Position numbers and translations under genes: made by a program. From positions 248,001 through 312,000 of the forward strand of contig NZ_QPJC01000004.1 of the NCBI RefSeq assembly GCF_003337235.1: a DNA stretch of 64,000 nt, given 5' to 3'. The notes beneath the pieces are model-generated. The model did no database searches and was not told where the DNA came from. It saw only the letters and a list, made by a program, of their open reading frames with translations. Below are positions 55,690 to 64,000 of this stretch, in pieces (the stretch's first letter is position 1; every line of letters starts with the position of its first letter). Source of the DNA: Halopolyspora algeriensis (GTDB taxonomy: Bacteria > Actinomycetota > Actinomycetes > Mycobacteriales > Pseudonocardiaceae).

Positions 55690-57054
55690 GTGCAGGTGTT
55701 ATGGGGAATCGGTGGCATGCTCCTGCTGCTGCTGATCGCGTTCGCGTTCTCGACCAGTCCGCGCTCGGTCAAACCCCGCACGGTGCTCGGCGCGCTGCTC
55801 CTCCAGGTGATCTTCGCGATCCTCGTACTGCAGTGGCCGGTCGGCCAGCGGGTCCTGCAGGCACTCGCCAACGGTGTGGGCAAGGTGATCGACTCGGCCA
55901 ACGAGGGCATCGAGTTCATGGTCGGCCCGATCCTGCCCGAAGAGGGCACCCTGTTCGCTTTCCAGGTGTTGCCGCTCATCGTGTTCGTGGCTTCTCTGAC
56001 CGCCGTGCTGTACCACTGGAACATCCTGCAGTGGGTCGTGCGCATCATCGGTGGTGGTCTGCAGAAAGTGCTGGCCACCACCAGGGCCGAATCCCTCAAC
56101 GCGACGGCGAACATCTTCGTCGGCCAGACCGAGGCTCCCCTGGTCATCCGCCCCTACCTGACCACGATGACGCGCTCGGAGTTCTTCGCGATCATGGCCG
56201 GTGGCCTGTCCACGGTCGCCGGAACGGTCCTGGTCGGCTACTCCCTGCTGGGGGCACGGCTGGACTACCTGATCGCGGCGAGCTTCATGGCCGCCCCTGC
56301 CGGGCTGCTCATGGCGAAGATCATCGTTCCGGAAACCGAGCAGACGTTCAGCGACGAGGCGGTCACGGCCTCGACGACCCCGCGGAGGAGCGAAGACAGC
56401 ACCGCCGAGGGCGTGGGCTCTGCCGACCGTCCGGACACCGGTGACGCGGACGCCGAGCGCTCGTCCGGCGAGGAGGCGCCGACCGAAGACCGGCGTGCGG
56501 ATCAGCCTTCTGCCGAGGAGGACGTAACCTCGGAGAAACCGCGCAATGTCATCGATGCGGCAGCTGTCGGAGCCTCCGACGGCCTCAAACTCGCGCTGAA
56601 CGTCGGCGCCATGCTGTTCGCCTTCATCTCGCTGATCGCGCTGCTCAACCTGATCATCGGCGGGCTCGGGGGCCTGGTCGGGCTGGAGGACATCACCTTC
56701 CAGAAGATTCTCGGCTACATCTTCTCTCCGATCATGGTCGCCATCGGGGTTCCGTGGAACGAGGCCATCGAAGCAGGCAGCTTCCTCGGGCAGAAGCTGG
56801 CGCTCAACGAGTTCGTCGCGTTCGCCGAATTCGGCCCGGTTGCCGACCAGTTCAGCCCCAAGACGGCCACGATCATCACCTTCGCGCTCACCGGATTCGC
56901 CAACTTCAGCTCGCTGGGGATCCTGCTCGGCGGGCTCGGCGGGCTCGTGCCGTCTCGCCGACCGCTCATCGCGAAGTACGCTCTTCGGGCGGTGCTCGCG
57001 GGCACGCTGGCCAACCTCATGAGTGCGACCATCGCCGGCATGCTCATCGGCTGA
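55690..57054 (+). CDS. NupC/CNT nucleoside transporter with long acidic loop
   Basis: A 454-residue concentrative nucleoside importer. Family motifs are [20 protein letters not shown], the late [10 protein letters not shown], and [20 protein letters not shown]. The N-terminal helices and re-entrant hairpins are normal. Residues about 217-287 form an extra Asp/Glu/Ser/Thr-rich loop that ordinary CNT proteins of about 400 residues lack. Several GTG starts exist; the one at 55690 has the best spacing behind GGAAAGG. A strong bidirectional hairpin lies 25 bases after the stop. Confidence 0.92.
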   Translation: MQVLWGIGGMLLLLLIAFAFSTSPRSVKPRTVLGALLLQVIFAILVLQWPVGQRVLQALANGVGKVIDSANEGIEFMVGPILPEEGTLFAFQVLPLIVFVASLTAVLYHWNILQWVVRIIGGGLQKVLATTRAESLNATANIFVGQTEAPLVIRPYLTTMTRSEFFAIMAGGLSTVAGTVLVGYSLLGARLDYLIAASFMAAPAGLLMAKIIVPETEQTFSDEAVTASTTPRRSEDSTAEGVGSADRPDTGDADAERSSGEEAPTEDRRADQPSAEEDVTSEKPRNVIDAAAVGASDGLKLALNVGAMLFAFISLIALLNLIIGGLGGLVGLEDITFQKILGYIFSPIMVAIGVPWNEAIEAGSFLGQKLALNEFVAFAEFGPVADQFSPKTATIITFALTGFANFSSLGILLGGLGGLVPSRRPLIAKYALRAVLAGTLANLMSATIAGMLIG

Positions 57055-57078
57055 GGCGGGAATCCGCAGCCGGCCGGG

Positions 57079-57128
57079 CCGGAGCTTTCCGTGGTCGCGG
57101 TTGTCCCGATGAGCACGGAAAGCTCCGG
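57079..57128. terminator. Bidirectional terminator between convergent genes
   Basis: A perfect 15-bp stem, CCGGAGCTTTCCGTG/CACGGAAAGCTCCGG, around a 20-base loop. It lies between the nucleoside transporter stop and the abutting GH43-like stop. A short A/T run is inside the stem. Confidence 0.85.
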
Positions 57129-59378
57129 CTACCGCGTGTACCGCTCCTGCAGGGACGTGCACTGCTCCGATGTGGCTCCCCGAACGGAGTTGAGCCTCCT
57201 GTCTCCCGCGGGGAGCGGAACATTGCCGGTGCATGCCAGCGCGCCGGCGATCCTGTTGCCCGCCACGACGATCGGTCGTGTCCCCGCATTGCCGTGCACG
57301 GACACCGAGCCGTGCAGTGCCGAACGCACGACCGTGACGCCTCCGGACGAGCCGGTGACCGAGACCCGGCCCGAGACCGTCGTGCCGTCCAGGCGGACGA
57401 TGCCGGTCGCACGGTCGATCCGCACGGGCCCGGACACGGTTCCCCCCGCCAGCCACACCGCCCCGGGGCGGTGTGCCTCGATCGGCCCTGCGATCGCGGA
57501 GCGCACAGCCACCAGCGAGGCTTCCGGGGCCACCCGCACCGGTCCTGTGACGACAGCGTCACGCAGGCACGCCACGCCGGCGGAAACGTGCAGCGGCCCG
57601 GGATGGGACCCCGTGATCGTGGACGTGCATCCGGCCACCGCCACCGTGGCCGCCACGGGTTCGCGACTCACCCGCCTGCCGCCCCCGGTTCTGATGTTGG
57701 CGATGTCGACGTAGGCACCACGGGATCGCCTGCGCTGGTACTGCACGTGCAATGCCGCGACACCGGTCTGGTGGCCGGTCAACGTCGCCCTGTCGCCGCG
57801 CAGCGCCACCGTGACCGGGCCGGAAGGATCCAGTGTGGCCCTGACGCGGTTCACCGGCCGGGACAGGTCCATCGCCGCTCCGGTCGTGCCGGTCACTGTC
57901 CAGCGCAGCGTGCCCGCCCGCTGCCCTCCCAGGTCGATGAGCCGGGCGTCGGTGGTCAGCGAATACGGTGCCACCCCCGGTGGAACGGGCTCGTCGCCGA
58001 TCGTGGGGTCGATCCGCAGGGAGGGGTTTCCCCGCGCATCGGTGTCGCCGGGCAGGAAGCGCACTCGGGCGGTGATCAGGGTTCGGGGCGCGTCGGGCTC
58101 CGTGCGGCCATGATGGACGGAGTAGAGCTGCGAACCGTCCGGTGCCGCCACGACACTGCCCTGACCGATCGCGGACAGGCCTTTGCTGCCGTCCTGCTTC
58201 GGGATCGGGGTACCCGCACTCGGATTCCACGGCCCGAGCGGGCTGTCCGACACGGCGTAGTCGATCCGGTTGCCGCCCCTGCCGTGCGTGCTCGAGTAGA
58301 GCAGGTAATAGACGGGAACACGCCTGCCGTTGTCGGTCCGGTGGTGTACGACCACCGTGGGACCGGCCGGCCGGTGTGGGTCCGGAGAGGCGCCACCCGG
58401 TACGGCATCCCCGCCGCGGGAGGAACTTTCCCGGTGCCCCGCGTTCGCCCGGTGTCCGAGCACCGGGGTGAACCCGTCCCGACGCACCTCGGCGGAGCTC
58501 TCGGGCGCCCGGTTGGCATCGACGTAGCCAGGACGGATCGTGGGCATCGTCCGCCCGGTGGGGTCGTGCCACCATCCCGTGGTCAACTCGACCGCGTACA
58601 CGGCCGAGGGATCGCTGCCCCGATCCGTGCCGTGATCCCGCCCTCGGACACGGTGCGGGCTGCCGGAAAAGTAGAGGTACGTACGGCCGCTGTCGAACAG
58701 GACATGGGGGTCGGCCATCGAGAGGCGGGTGCCCGACGGCACCGTCCGCCGCCCGGCGGAGGTCTCCGTCGGGCGGTTGTGTCCGAGGCGCCCGGTGCGG
58801 TCGGCACCGTTCCGATCCGGAACGTACGGATGGTAATCGAGCGGCTCGTCGGCGACGGGACGGAACGGTCCCCGCGGTGATTCGGCGACCGCGACACCGA
58901 TCCGGCCGAGCGGCTCGGCAGCCGGTTCCCCCCGACCTCCGGCGGTATCGCCTTCCGCCCGCGCGGAGTAGAACAAGTAGTACAGACCGGTCTCGGTGTT
59001 GTGGTAGACCTCCGGCGCCCGGAACCGGTCACGACCCCACCGGTCCCCGTCGTCGACGGCCAGTGCACCGCCCGGAAGTCGCTCCCAGGTCGTCAGGTCC
59101 GGCGAGCGGTGGACGGCGAAGCGGTAGCCGGGATCGGCGCCCGTGGTGGAGTACGCGTAGTAGTAACCGCTGTCCCGGTCGTGGAGGACGTGCGGGTCGG
59201 TTCCGGGCACTGCAGCGGCGTTGCCGTGGGTCGCATTGGTCGACAGCGTGCGAGCACCCGCACCATCACGGGGGGCTCGGTGGCCGCCGCCCCACTCCAT
59301 CGCGAACACCGGCCCCATCGCCAGCACCAGAGGAAGAGCGATCAGCACGCTCAGGATGCGCCCTCGGCACACGCCCAT
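57129..59378 (-). CDS. Secreted GH43-like glycosidase with beta-helix-like C-terminus
   Basis: A 749-residue secreted protein. The signal peptide is MGVCRGRILSVLIALPLVLA. Residues about 50-470 form a five-bladed beta-propeller of GH43/GH62/GH117 type: VPGTDPHVLHDRDSGYYYAY (first blade and likely catalytic Asp), SMADPHVLFDSGRTYLYFSG and RVPVYYLLYSSTHGRGGNRI. Residues about 580-740 carry short repeats ending in valine or alanine (AIAGPIEAHRPGAVWLAGGT) that suggest a right-handed beta-helix or carbohydrate-binding region. It may act on arabinose-containing polymers; substrate unproven. Not in an operon. Confidence 0.7.
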   Translation of the reverse strand: MGVCRGRILSVLIALPLVLAMGPVFAMEWGGGHRAPRDGAGARTLSTNATHGNAAAVPGTDPHVLHDRDSGYYYAYSTTGADPGYRFAVHRSPDLTTWERLPGGALAVDDGDRWGRDRFRAPEVYHNTETGLYYLFYSARAEGDTAGGRGEPAAEPLGRIGVAVAESPRGPFRPVADEPLDYHPYVPDRNGADRTGRLGHNRPTETSAGRRTVPSGTRLSMADPHVLFDSGRTYLYFSGSPHRVRGRDHGTDRGSDPSAVYAVELTTGWWHDPTGRTMPTIRPGYVDANRAPESSAEVRRDGFTPVLGHRANAGHRESSSRGGDAVPGGASPDPHRPAGPTVVVHHRTDNGRRVPVYYLLYSSTHGRGGNRIDYAVSDSPLGPWNPSAGTPIPKQDGSKGLSAIGQGSVVAAPDGSQLYSVHHGRTEPDAPRTLITARVRFLPGDTDARGNPSLRIDPTIGDEPVPPGVAPYSLTTDARLIDLGGQRAGTLRWTVTGTTGAAMDLSRPVNRVRATLDPSGPVTVALRGDRATLTGHQTGVAALHVQYQRRRSRGAYVDIANIRTGGGRRVSREPVAATVAVAGCTSTITGSHPGPLHVSAGVACLRDAVVTGPVRVAPEASLVAVRSAIAGPIEAHRPGAVWLAGGTVSGPVRIDRATGIVRLDGTTVSGRVSVTGSSGGVTVVRSALHGSVSVHGNAGTRPIVVAGNRIAGALACTGNVPLPAGDRRLNSVRGATSEQCTSLQERYTR

Positions 59379-59552
59379 CCCTCCCTGCTGCCACGGGTCC
59401 GGGGCACCGACGATGGCGGGCAGCCGGTGAACAGCGGTACTTCCCGCCGGCGGCGGGCAAGTGGCTCCCAGTGTAGGGCGGATCCGGCTGCGGCACCGGC
59501 GGAACGCACACCACCCGGCCCGGGTCGACGCGTGGTTTGGCAGGCTGCAGGC

Positions 59553-61673
59553 ATGTCCTCACCCGCCACACCGCCAGAGCGATCCTTTCCCCGCCACAGC
59601 GCCCGAACACAGGGATTCACGCTCGGTGCTCCCAGGAACGCCACCGTCGCTCCCGACGGGGGAACCGTGCTGTTCCTCCGCTCCGCCGGTGGGACCGATC
59701 GCAGGAACGCGCTGTGGATGCTGGACACCCGTTCCGGTGCGGAGCAGTGCCTCGCCGACCCGCTCACCCTGCAGGGTGAGGAAACCGTCTCCGCCGAGGA
59801 GCAGGCCCGCCGGGAACGTGCCCGCGAGCGCGCCGCGGGCATCACCGGGTATGCCACCGACCGAGCGGTCCGCACGGCCGCATTCACCCTCTCGGGGCAG
59901 CTCTTCCTGGCCGACCTCACCACCGGGACCGTGCGGGAACTTCCGGCACAGTCCCCTGTGGCCGATCCGAGGCCCGACCCCGGCGGCAGGCACATCGCCT
60001 ACACATCCCGCGGACAGCTCCGGGTGATCGGCGTGGACGGTTCCGGTGATCGAGCACTCGCCGAGCCCGAGCACGAGCGGGTTCAATGGGGCGTCGCCGA
60101 ATTCATCGCGGCCGAGGAGATGGGACGCAGCCGCGGTTACTGGTGGTCACCCGATGGAACGATGCTGCTGGCCGCGCGCGTGGACGAGACACCGGTACAG
60201 CAGTGGTACCTCGCCGACCCCACTCATCCGGCACAACCACCGACCACCATGCCCTATCCGGCTGCCGGAACCGCCAACGCCGAGGTCACGCTGGCTCTGA
60301 TCGGACTCGATGCGCACCGCACCGATGTCTCGTGGGATCGGGAGGCCTTCCCCTACCTGGTGACCGTCCACTGGTCACCGCACGGGGCGCCGTTGCTGGC
60401 CGTACAGACCCGGGACCAGCACACCCAGCTCGTTCTCGCACTCGATCCCGGCAGCGGGCAAACGCGGGAACTGCACCGGGACACCGACCCGCACTGGGTG
60501 GAGATCAGGCCGGGATGGCCCGCGTGGACACCGGACGGGCAGCTCGTCCGGGTCGACGCCCGCGAGGGCGCCTACCGGCTCGTGGTCGGCGACCGGGACC
60601 GGACCGGTGACGACGTGCAGGTCCGCGCCATCCTGGACATCGGTGACGAGGACATCCTGCTGTCGGCCTCGGAACGGGATCCGGCACAGGTTCACGTGTA
60701 TCGAGCAGGGCCGCACGGAATCGAACGCCTCTCCACCGGCGCCGGCGTGCACACCGCCACCCGCTCCGGTGCCACCATGGTGCTGTCCTCGTCCGGCCTC
60801 GAGGAACCGGGCACCCGGATGCGGGTCCTCGAGGGCACCCGACGGATCGCCGAGATCGGCTCCCGAGCCGACACCCCCACCCTCGGGCTCAACGTGGAAC
60901 TGCTGTGGGCAGGGGAACGCGAGTTGCGCAGCGCGTTGCTCCTGCCCAGCGGGTACCGCCCCGAGCACGGCCGGCTGCCCGTGCTGCTCGACCCGTACGG
61001 TGGCCCGCAAGCCCAGCGCGTGCTGGCCCGGCAGTACGGTTACCTCACGTCCCAGTGGTTCGCCGATCAGGGCTTCGCCGTGGTGATCACCGACGGCCGC
61101 GGCATGGCCGGGCGCACGCCGGAATGGGACCGCGCGATCGCGGGTGATCTGGCGGGGCCGCCTCTGGACGATCAGGTCGAGGCGCTGCATGCGATCGCTG
61201 CCGAACGCAGCGAGCTGGACCTCGGGCGGGTGGCCATCCGGGGATGGTCGTTCGGTGGGTATCTGGCCGCCCTGGCCGTGCTGCGGAGGCCGGATGTCTT
61301 CCACGCGGCGATCGCCGGTGCCGCCGTGTGCGATTGGCGGCTCTACGACACCCACTACACCGAGCGCTACCTCGGCGACCCGGCCGACGTACCCGAGGTG
61401 TACGAATCGAACTCGCTGATCGGCACGGCAGCACAGCTGGAGCGCCCGATGCTGATCGTGCACGGCACTGTCGACGACAACGTGGTCCCCGCGCATTCCC
61501 TGCGCCTGTCGGCCGCGCTCACGGCGGCGTCCCGGCCGCACACGCTGCTTCCACTGCCGGGGGTCAGTCACGTACCAACGGAGGAAACCACGGCGGAAAA
61601 CCTGCTGCTGCTTCAGCTCGATTTCCTGCATCGGGCACTCGGTGACGCACACGGGGGCCGCGAACCGGCCTGA
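59553..61673 (+). CDS. S9-family prolyl oligopeptidase (DPP-IV-like)
   Basis: A 706-residue serine peptidase. The propeller domain covers about 1-450. The family Glu pair that binds the peptide N-terminus may be in EFIAAEEMGRSRGYWWSPDG. The alpha/beta-hydrolase domain has LPVLLDPYGGPQAQRVLA, the nucleophile GWSFGGYLAALAVLRRP, the Asp region MLIVHGTVDDNVVPAH and the catalytic His in LPGVSHVPTEETT. It would cleave short peptides, probably after proline. No signal peptide, so it is cytoplasmic. The ATG follows the start of clear homology; upstream in-frame sequence is not family-like. Confidence 0.93.
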   Translation: MSSPATPPERSFPRHSARTQGFTLGAPRNATVAPDGGTVLFLRSAGGTDRRNALWMLDTRSGAEQCLADPLTLQGEETVSAEEQARRERARERAAGITGYATDRAVRTAAFTLSGQLFLADLTTGTVRELPAQSPVADPRPDPGGRHIAYTSRGQLRVIGVDGSGDRALAEPEHERVQWGVAEFIAAEEMGRSRGYWWSPDGTMLLAARVDETPVQQWYLADPTHPAQPPTTMPYPAAGTANAEVTLALIGLDAHRTDVSWDREAFPYLVTVHWSPHGAPLLAVQTRDQHTQLVLALDPGSGQTRELHRDTDPHWVEIRPGWPAWTPDGQLVRVDAREGAYRLVVGDRDRTGDDVQVRAILDIGDEDILLSASERDPAQVHVYRAGPHGIERLSTGAGVHTATRSGATMVLSSSGLEEPGTRMRVLEGTRRIAEIGSRADTPTLGLNVELLWAGERELRSALLLPSGYRPEHGRLPVLLDPYGGPQAQRVLARQYGYLTSQWFADQGFAVVITDGRGMAGRTPEWDRAIAGDLAGPPLDDQVEALHAIAAERSELDLGRVAIRGWSFGGYLAALAVLRRPDVFHAAIAGAAVCDWRLYDTHYTERYLGDPADVPEVYESNSLIGTAAQLERPMLIVHGTVDDNVVPAHSLRLSAALTAASRPHTLLPLPGVSHVPTEETTAENLLLLQLDFLHRALGDAHGGREPA

Positions 61674-61730
61674 CGGCCCTCCCGGTCGGCGGGCCACCCG
61701 CAGGCTCGCCCGATCACCGCAGTGGTCGGG

Positions 61731-62564
61731 TCACAGGATCTCCAACGGAGTGGCTCGCCGGGGCGCCGGGAACTCGGCGTCGAGGCGGGACAGGTCCTGC
61801 GCCGACAGTGAGAGGTCCAGTGCGGCTCGGTTCTGCTCGACGTGCCCGGTGGAGGAGGCCTTCGGAATGGCACACACACCGTCCTGGTGCAGAACCCACG
61901 CGAGGGCCACCTGGGCAGGGGTCGCGCCGTGCTCCTCGGCGATCTCGTGCAGGACCGGGTCGCCGAGCAGCCGGCCCTGCTCGATCGGCGAGTACGCCAT
62001 CACCGGCAGGCCTTGCTCACGGCACCAGGGCAGCAGGTCGAATTCGATTCCGCGCCGGGTCAGGTTGTACAGCACCTGGTCGGTCCGGGCCCGGCGCCCG
62101 GCCTCGGAGGAGAACAGCTCCCGCATGTCATCGGGATCGAAGTTGCTCACGCCGAAATGGCGGATCTTGCCGTCGGCCTGCAGCTCTCCGAAGGCCTCCA
62201 GCGTCTCCTCCAGCGGGGTGCCACCGCGCCAGTGCAGCAGGTAGAGATCCAACCGGTCGGTGCCCAGGCGGCGCAGGCTGCGCTCGCATGCCTCGACGGT
62301 TCCGCGCCTGCTCGCGTTGTGCGGAAGCACCTTGCTGATCAGAAACGCCTCGTCGCGCCTACCGGAAATCGCCTCCCCGATGACTTCCTCCGCACCGCCA
62401 CTGCCGTACATCTCGGCCGTGTCCAGCAGGCAGAGCCCCAGGTCGAGGCCGTGCCGCAGAGCCGCCACCTCCGCCGCACGGTTCGCTCCGCGCTCACCCA
62501 TGCCCCAGGTGCCCTGCCCCAATACGGGCAGGTTCTCACCGCAGGGAAGCCGCAGGTGCCGCAT
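61731..62564 (-). CDS. Aldo/keto reductase
   Basis: A 277-residue NADPH-dependent TIM-barrel oxidoreductase of the prokaryotic AKR5/YajO-like group. Diagnostic runs are [40 protein letters not shown] (catalytic Asp and Tyr), [20 protein letters not shown] (Lys implied in SKVLPHN), [20 protein letters not shown] and [14 protein letters not shown] (cofactor-binding). The catalytic Lys, usually in S-K-V, is present. Substrate unknown. It is convergent with the peptidase gene. Confidence 0.94.
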   Translation of the reverse strand: MRHLRLPCGENLPVLGQGTWGMGERGANRAAEVAALRHGLDLGLCLLDTAEMYGSGGAEEVIGEAISGRRDEAFLISKVLPHNASRRGTVEACERSLRRLGTDRLDLYLLHWRGGTPLEETLEAFGELQADGKIRHFGVSNFDPDDMRELFSSEAGRRARTDQVLYNLTRRGIEFDLLPWCREQGLPVMAYSPIEQGRLLGDPVLHEIAEEHGATPAQVALAWVLHQDGVCAIPKASSTGHVEQNRAALDLSLSAQDLSRLDAEFPAPRRATPLEIL

Positions 62565-62687
62565 CGTCTCGCACACTCCGTTTCGCACACGGGGCCACCA
62601 GGTCGTGCCGAGCGTGCGCACAGCTTACGAGATCGAGCAGGCCCGGCGGGAGTGCCTCTTGCGCCGGCAACACTGCGCGACGTCGTC

Positions 62688-64000
62688 CTAGCGGCGGGAT
62701 CCCTTCGGGTCCTTGCCCGCACGCACCCGGACCGAGACGCGGACCGGACTGCCCTCGAACCCGAACGTCTCGCGGAACTTGCGTTCCACGAACCGGCGGT
62801 AGCCCGCTTCCAGGAATCCCGTGCTGAACAGCACCAGCGTCGGCGGACGTGGATGCGCCTGGGTGGCGAACAGGATCTTGGGCTGTTTACCACCGCGCAC
62901 GGGTGGTGGTTGCGCGGCGACCAGGTCGGACAGCCAGGCGTTGAGCTGCCCGGTGGGCACTCGCCTGTCCCACGATTCCAGGGCGTCGCGCAACGCGGGC
63001 GCCAGCTTGGTCACCGCACGCCCCGTGGCGGCCGAGACGTTGACACGCTGCGCCCAGCGAGCACGCACCAGCTGCCGGTCGATCTCCTTGTTCAGCTTGC
63101 GCCTGCGCTCGTCGTCGACGAGATCCCACTTGTTGTAGGCGATCACCAGGGCCCGCCCGGCCTCGATCACCATGCCGATGACCCGCAGATCCTGCTCGGT
63201 CAGCGGTTCGGAGGCGTCCACCAGCACGATCGCGACCTCGGCGGCCTCGATCGCGGCCTTGGTGCGCAGCGAGGCGTAGTACTCGGTACCGCCGGCGTAC
63301 TTGACCCGCTTGCGCAACCCGGCGGTATCGACGAAGCGCCACACCTCGCCGTCGAGTTCGACCATCGAGTCGACCGGGTCGACCGTGGTTCCCGCCGCCT
63401 CGTCGACCACGGCGCGTTTCTCTCCGACGAGGCGGTTGAGCAGGCTGGACTTGCCGACGTTGGGTTTGCCGACGAGGGCGACCCTGCGCGGACCGCCCGT
63501 GGTCGAGAACTGATCGCGGGGACTGGTCGGCAGCACTTCCAGGACCCTGTCGAGCAGGTCGCCGGAACCCCGGCCGTGCAAGCCACTCACCGGGTACGGC
63601 TCCCCCAGTCCCAGCGACCACAGTGCCGCCGCCTCTGCCTGGGTCCGCTGGTCGTCGACCTTGTTCGCCGCCATCAGCACCGGGCGATCGGAGCGGCGCA
63701 GCACCCTTGCCACCGCCTCTTCCGTCTCGGTCGCCCCGACCTGGGCGTCCACGACCAGCAGGACCACGTCGGCGGTGGACATCGCCATCTCGGCCTGCGC
63801 CGTCACCGCCGCCTGCAGTCCCTGCGCCCCCGGATCCCAGCCACCGGTGTCCACGACCGTGAAGCGCCGACCGTTCCACAAGGCGTCATAGGCCACCCGG
63901 TCCCGGGTGACCCCCGGAGTGTCCTGGACAACGGCCTCGCGGCGCCCCAGCAGCCGGTTCACCAGTGTCGACTTGCCCACGTTGGGGCGACCGACCACCG
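62688..64000 (-). CDS. der: GTPase Der (EngA), N-terminal end outside the window
   Basis: At least 437 codons; the start is beyond base 64000. It has tandem GTPase domains: G1 [19 protein letters not shown]3 [10 protein letters not shown] and G4 ANKVDD in the first, then [28 protein letters not shown] and YNKWDL in the second. A KH-like C-terminus ([20 protein letters not shown]) follows. Der is needed for 50S ribosome assembly. The tail is basic. The gene order after it (reductase, reverse strand) is not informative. The start should lie shortly past the window, since the first G1 motif is at the edge. Confidence 0.97.
   Translation of the reverse strand, partial: VVGRPNVGKSTLVNRLLGRREAVVQDTPGVTRDRVAYDALWNGRRFTVVDTGGWDPGAQGLQAAVTAQAEMAMSTADVVLLVVDAQVGATETEEAVARVLRRSDRPVLMAANKVDDQRTQAEAAALWSLGLGEPYPVSGLHGRGSGDLLDRVLEVLPTSPRDQFSTTGGPRRVALVGKPNVGKSSLLNRLVGEKRAVVDEAAGTTVDPVDSMVELDGEVWRFVDTAGLRKRVKYAGGTEYYASLRTKAAIEAAEVAIVLVDASEPLTEQDLRVIGMVIEAGRALVIAYNKWDLVDDERRRKLNKEIDRQLVRARWAQRVNVSAATGRAVTKLAPALRDALESWDRRVPTGQLNAWLSDLVAAQPPPVRGGKQPKILFATQAHPRPPTLVLFSTGFLEAGYRRFVERKFRETFGFEGSPVRVSVRVRAGKDPKGSRR

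Noticed and set aside
55699-57456. 585-codon open frame opposite the nucleoside transporter
   Set aside because: Crosses a bidirectional terminator and is antisense to the CNT gene; no domain.

Overview
The window is high-GC DNA from an actinomycete, probably of the Pseudonocardiales. This is inferred from strong third-position GC bias, frequent GTG starts, a pSAM2-type integrative element, DUF3558 lipoprotein and WXG-like genes, and actinobacterial families such as ChaB-SAP, TspO, CBS and GltBD. The genus cannot be fixed from sequence alone.

Layout. 0-15.2 kb is ordinary chromosome: the tail of an acyl-CoA synthetase, three small stress-type proteins including a ChaB-like one, a RecQ-like helicase, several one-gene units (VOC, DinB, GNAT, methyltransferase), a two-subunit IorAB-like molybdenum hydroxylase, a TspO protein and a frameshifted phosphotransferase. 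15.3-32.2 kb is an accretion zone at a tRNA-Pro(GGG) gene. Its right part (21.2-32.2 kb) is an apparently complete actinomycete integrative and conjugative element (AICE) with Int, Xis, RepSA-like Rep, an FtsK-type transfer ATPase, a SCO3933-like regulator, an XRE/PLD-like regulator, and HD plus NUDIX proteins. It is bounded by a 46-bp copy of the tRNA 3' half, with matching paired GATGTCA boxes just inside each end. To its left lie fragments of at least two earlier elements: three integrase 3' ends, a decayed att site, an HD gene relic, a 338-bp repeat shared with the live element, and broken MFS and VOC genes. 32.3-64 kb returns to chromosome: CBS protein, TauE exporter with a cysteine-free Rrf2 regulator, the gltBD operon, MBL protein, membrane proteins, pterin dehydratase, PhoD-like phosphatase, BCCT transporter, a sulfatase/formylglycine-generating enzyme/LysR cluster, CutA, a NupC nucleoside transporter, a secreted GH43-like protein, an S9 peptidase, an aldo/keto reductase and the start-less der gene.

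How parts work together. GltB and GltD overlap by 8 nt and make glutamate synthase. The sulfatase and its activating enzyme overlap by 8 nt, so substrate and modifier are co-made. In the AICE, Int/Xis, Rep and Tra are the mobility core, while the accessory end (21.4-24.3 kb) carries two relatively AT-rich genes that look like defence proteins. One has ApeA-like architecture with a C-terminal R-x5-H HEPN-type motif; the other has an Abi_C-like RNSRGTGHG motif. They flank the 337-bp copy of the repeat. This pair is the best candidate for a poorly described system in the window.
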